From NCBI GenBank assembly GCA_964454445.1, contig CAYVTD010000022.1, forward strand, positions 1 to 51,742: 51,742 nucleotides of DNA, given 5' to 3'. The notes beneath the pieces were generated by a model. The model saw nothing but the letters and a program-made list of their open reading frames with translations. It did no database searches and was not told the DNA's origin. Both the position numbers and the translations under genes were made by a program. This document shows, one piece after another, positions 51,649-51,742 of the stretch. The stretch comes from CAYVTD01 sp964454445. Lineage in GTDB: Bacteria; Bacteroidota; Ignavibacteria; Kapaibacteriales; UBA2268. Numbering within the stretch: the first letter of the stretch is position 1; each line of letters starts with the position of its first letter.

Positions 51649-51742
51649 ATAATTATAATATCGTTTTCCACAATATAATTAATTATTTATTTCTTTATGT
51701 AGTAACGGACACCATGAATCTCCTAATATCTGTTTATCAAAA

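Overview
This is an AT-rich bacterial window, apparently from a draft or metagenome scaffold: both runs of N are exactly 100 bases and both interrupt tandem repeats. Five predicted exported proteins end in type IX secretion (T9SS) C-terminal sorting domains. Four positions match the Bacteroidota promoter pattern TTTG or TTG, N19-20, TAnnTTTG. Yet motB, fliW and csrA are also present. T9SS together with flagellar genes and low GC fits the Ignavibacteria/Kapabacteria side of the Bacteroidota-Chlorobiota group better than classical Bacteroidia. That placement is an inference, because no rRNA gene is in view.

Layout. 1-4430: a GH1 beta-glucosidase running off the left edge, a nitroreductase, a translationally coupled LCP protein and SixA phosphatase pair, and tRNA-Lys with its promoter and terminator. 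4444-11315 (minus strand): ftsK, comB and a P2-type cation ATPase, the last preceded by a 13-bp tandem array that spans an assembly gap. 11684-17498: a large T9SS-exported Asp-box propeller protein, then a motility block of motB, fliW, csrA and a CheY-like regulator. 17500-20000: an AT-rich island with an intact HNH-type restriction endonuclease gene, a collapsed N6-methyltransferase/specificity remnant and degraded mobile-element ends. 20088-23733: acyl-CoA carboxyltransferase with its biotin carrier, then a MITE-like element and glutamine synthetase. 23858-32533: a soluble PAS histidine kinase, a Dus tRNA-modifying enzyme, a lipoprotein, an ECF sigma factor with an unusual anti-sigma/beta-barrel fusion, and a T9SS subtilisin. 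32640-38469: dnaX, a bcp-type peroxiredoxin, a TatD nuclease fused in frame to an outer-membrane barrel protein, a DoxX/MauE-type membrane protein and a phosphohexomutase. 38624-51742: T9SS cargo proteins, an OmpA-like protein, priA carrying in-frame palindromic repeat units, a metallophosphoesterase, ruvB, a GC-rich palindromic tandem array and a T9SS-tailed protein with a doubtful 5' end.

Most of the window is ordinary housekeeping: replication and repair (dnaX, priA, ruvB, ftsK), tRNA and metabolism. The observations that stand out are: (1) an anti-sigma domain, one membrane helix and a predicted C-terminal beta-barrel in a single chain next to its ECF sigma factor; (2) a TatD ORF whose final helix doubles as the start of a signal peptide for an outer-membrane protein, with a good internal ribosome binding site; (3) a restriction gene whose adjacent methyltransferase has lost its catalytic core; (4) a palindromic repeat family found both as an intergenic array and inside the coding sequence of the replication-restart helicase priA; and (5) a 13-bp array ending 2 bases before the start codon of a cation pump.
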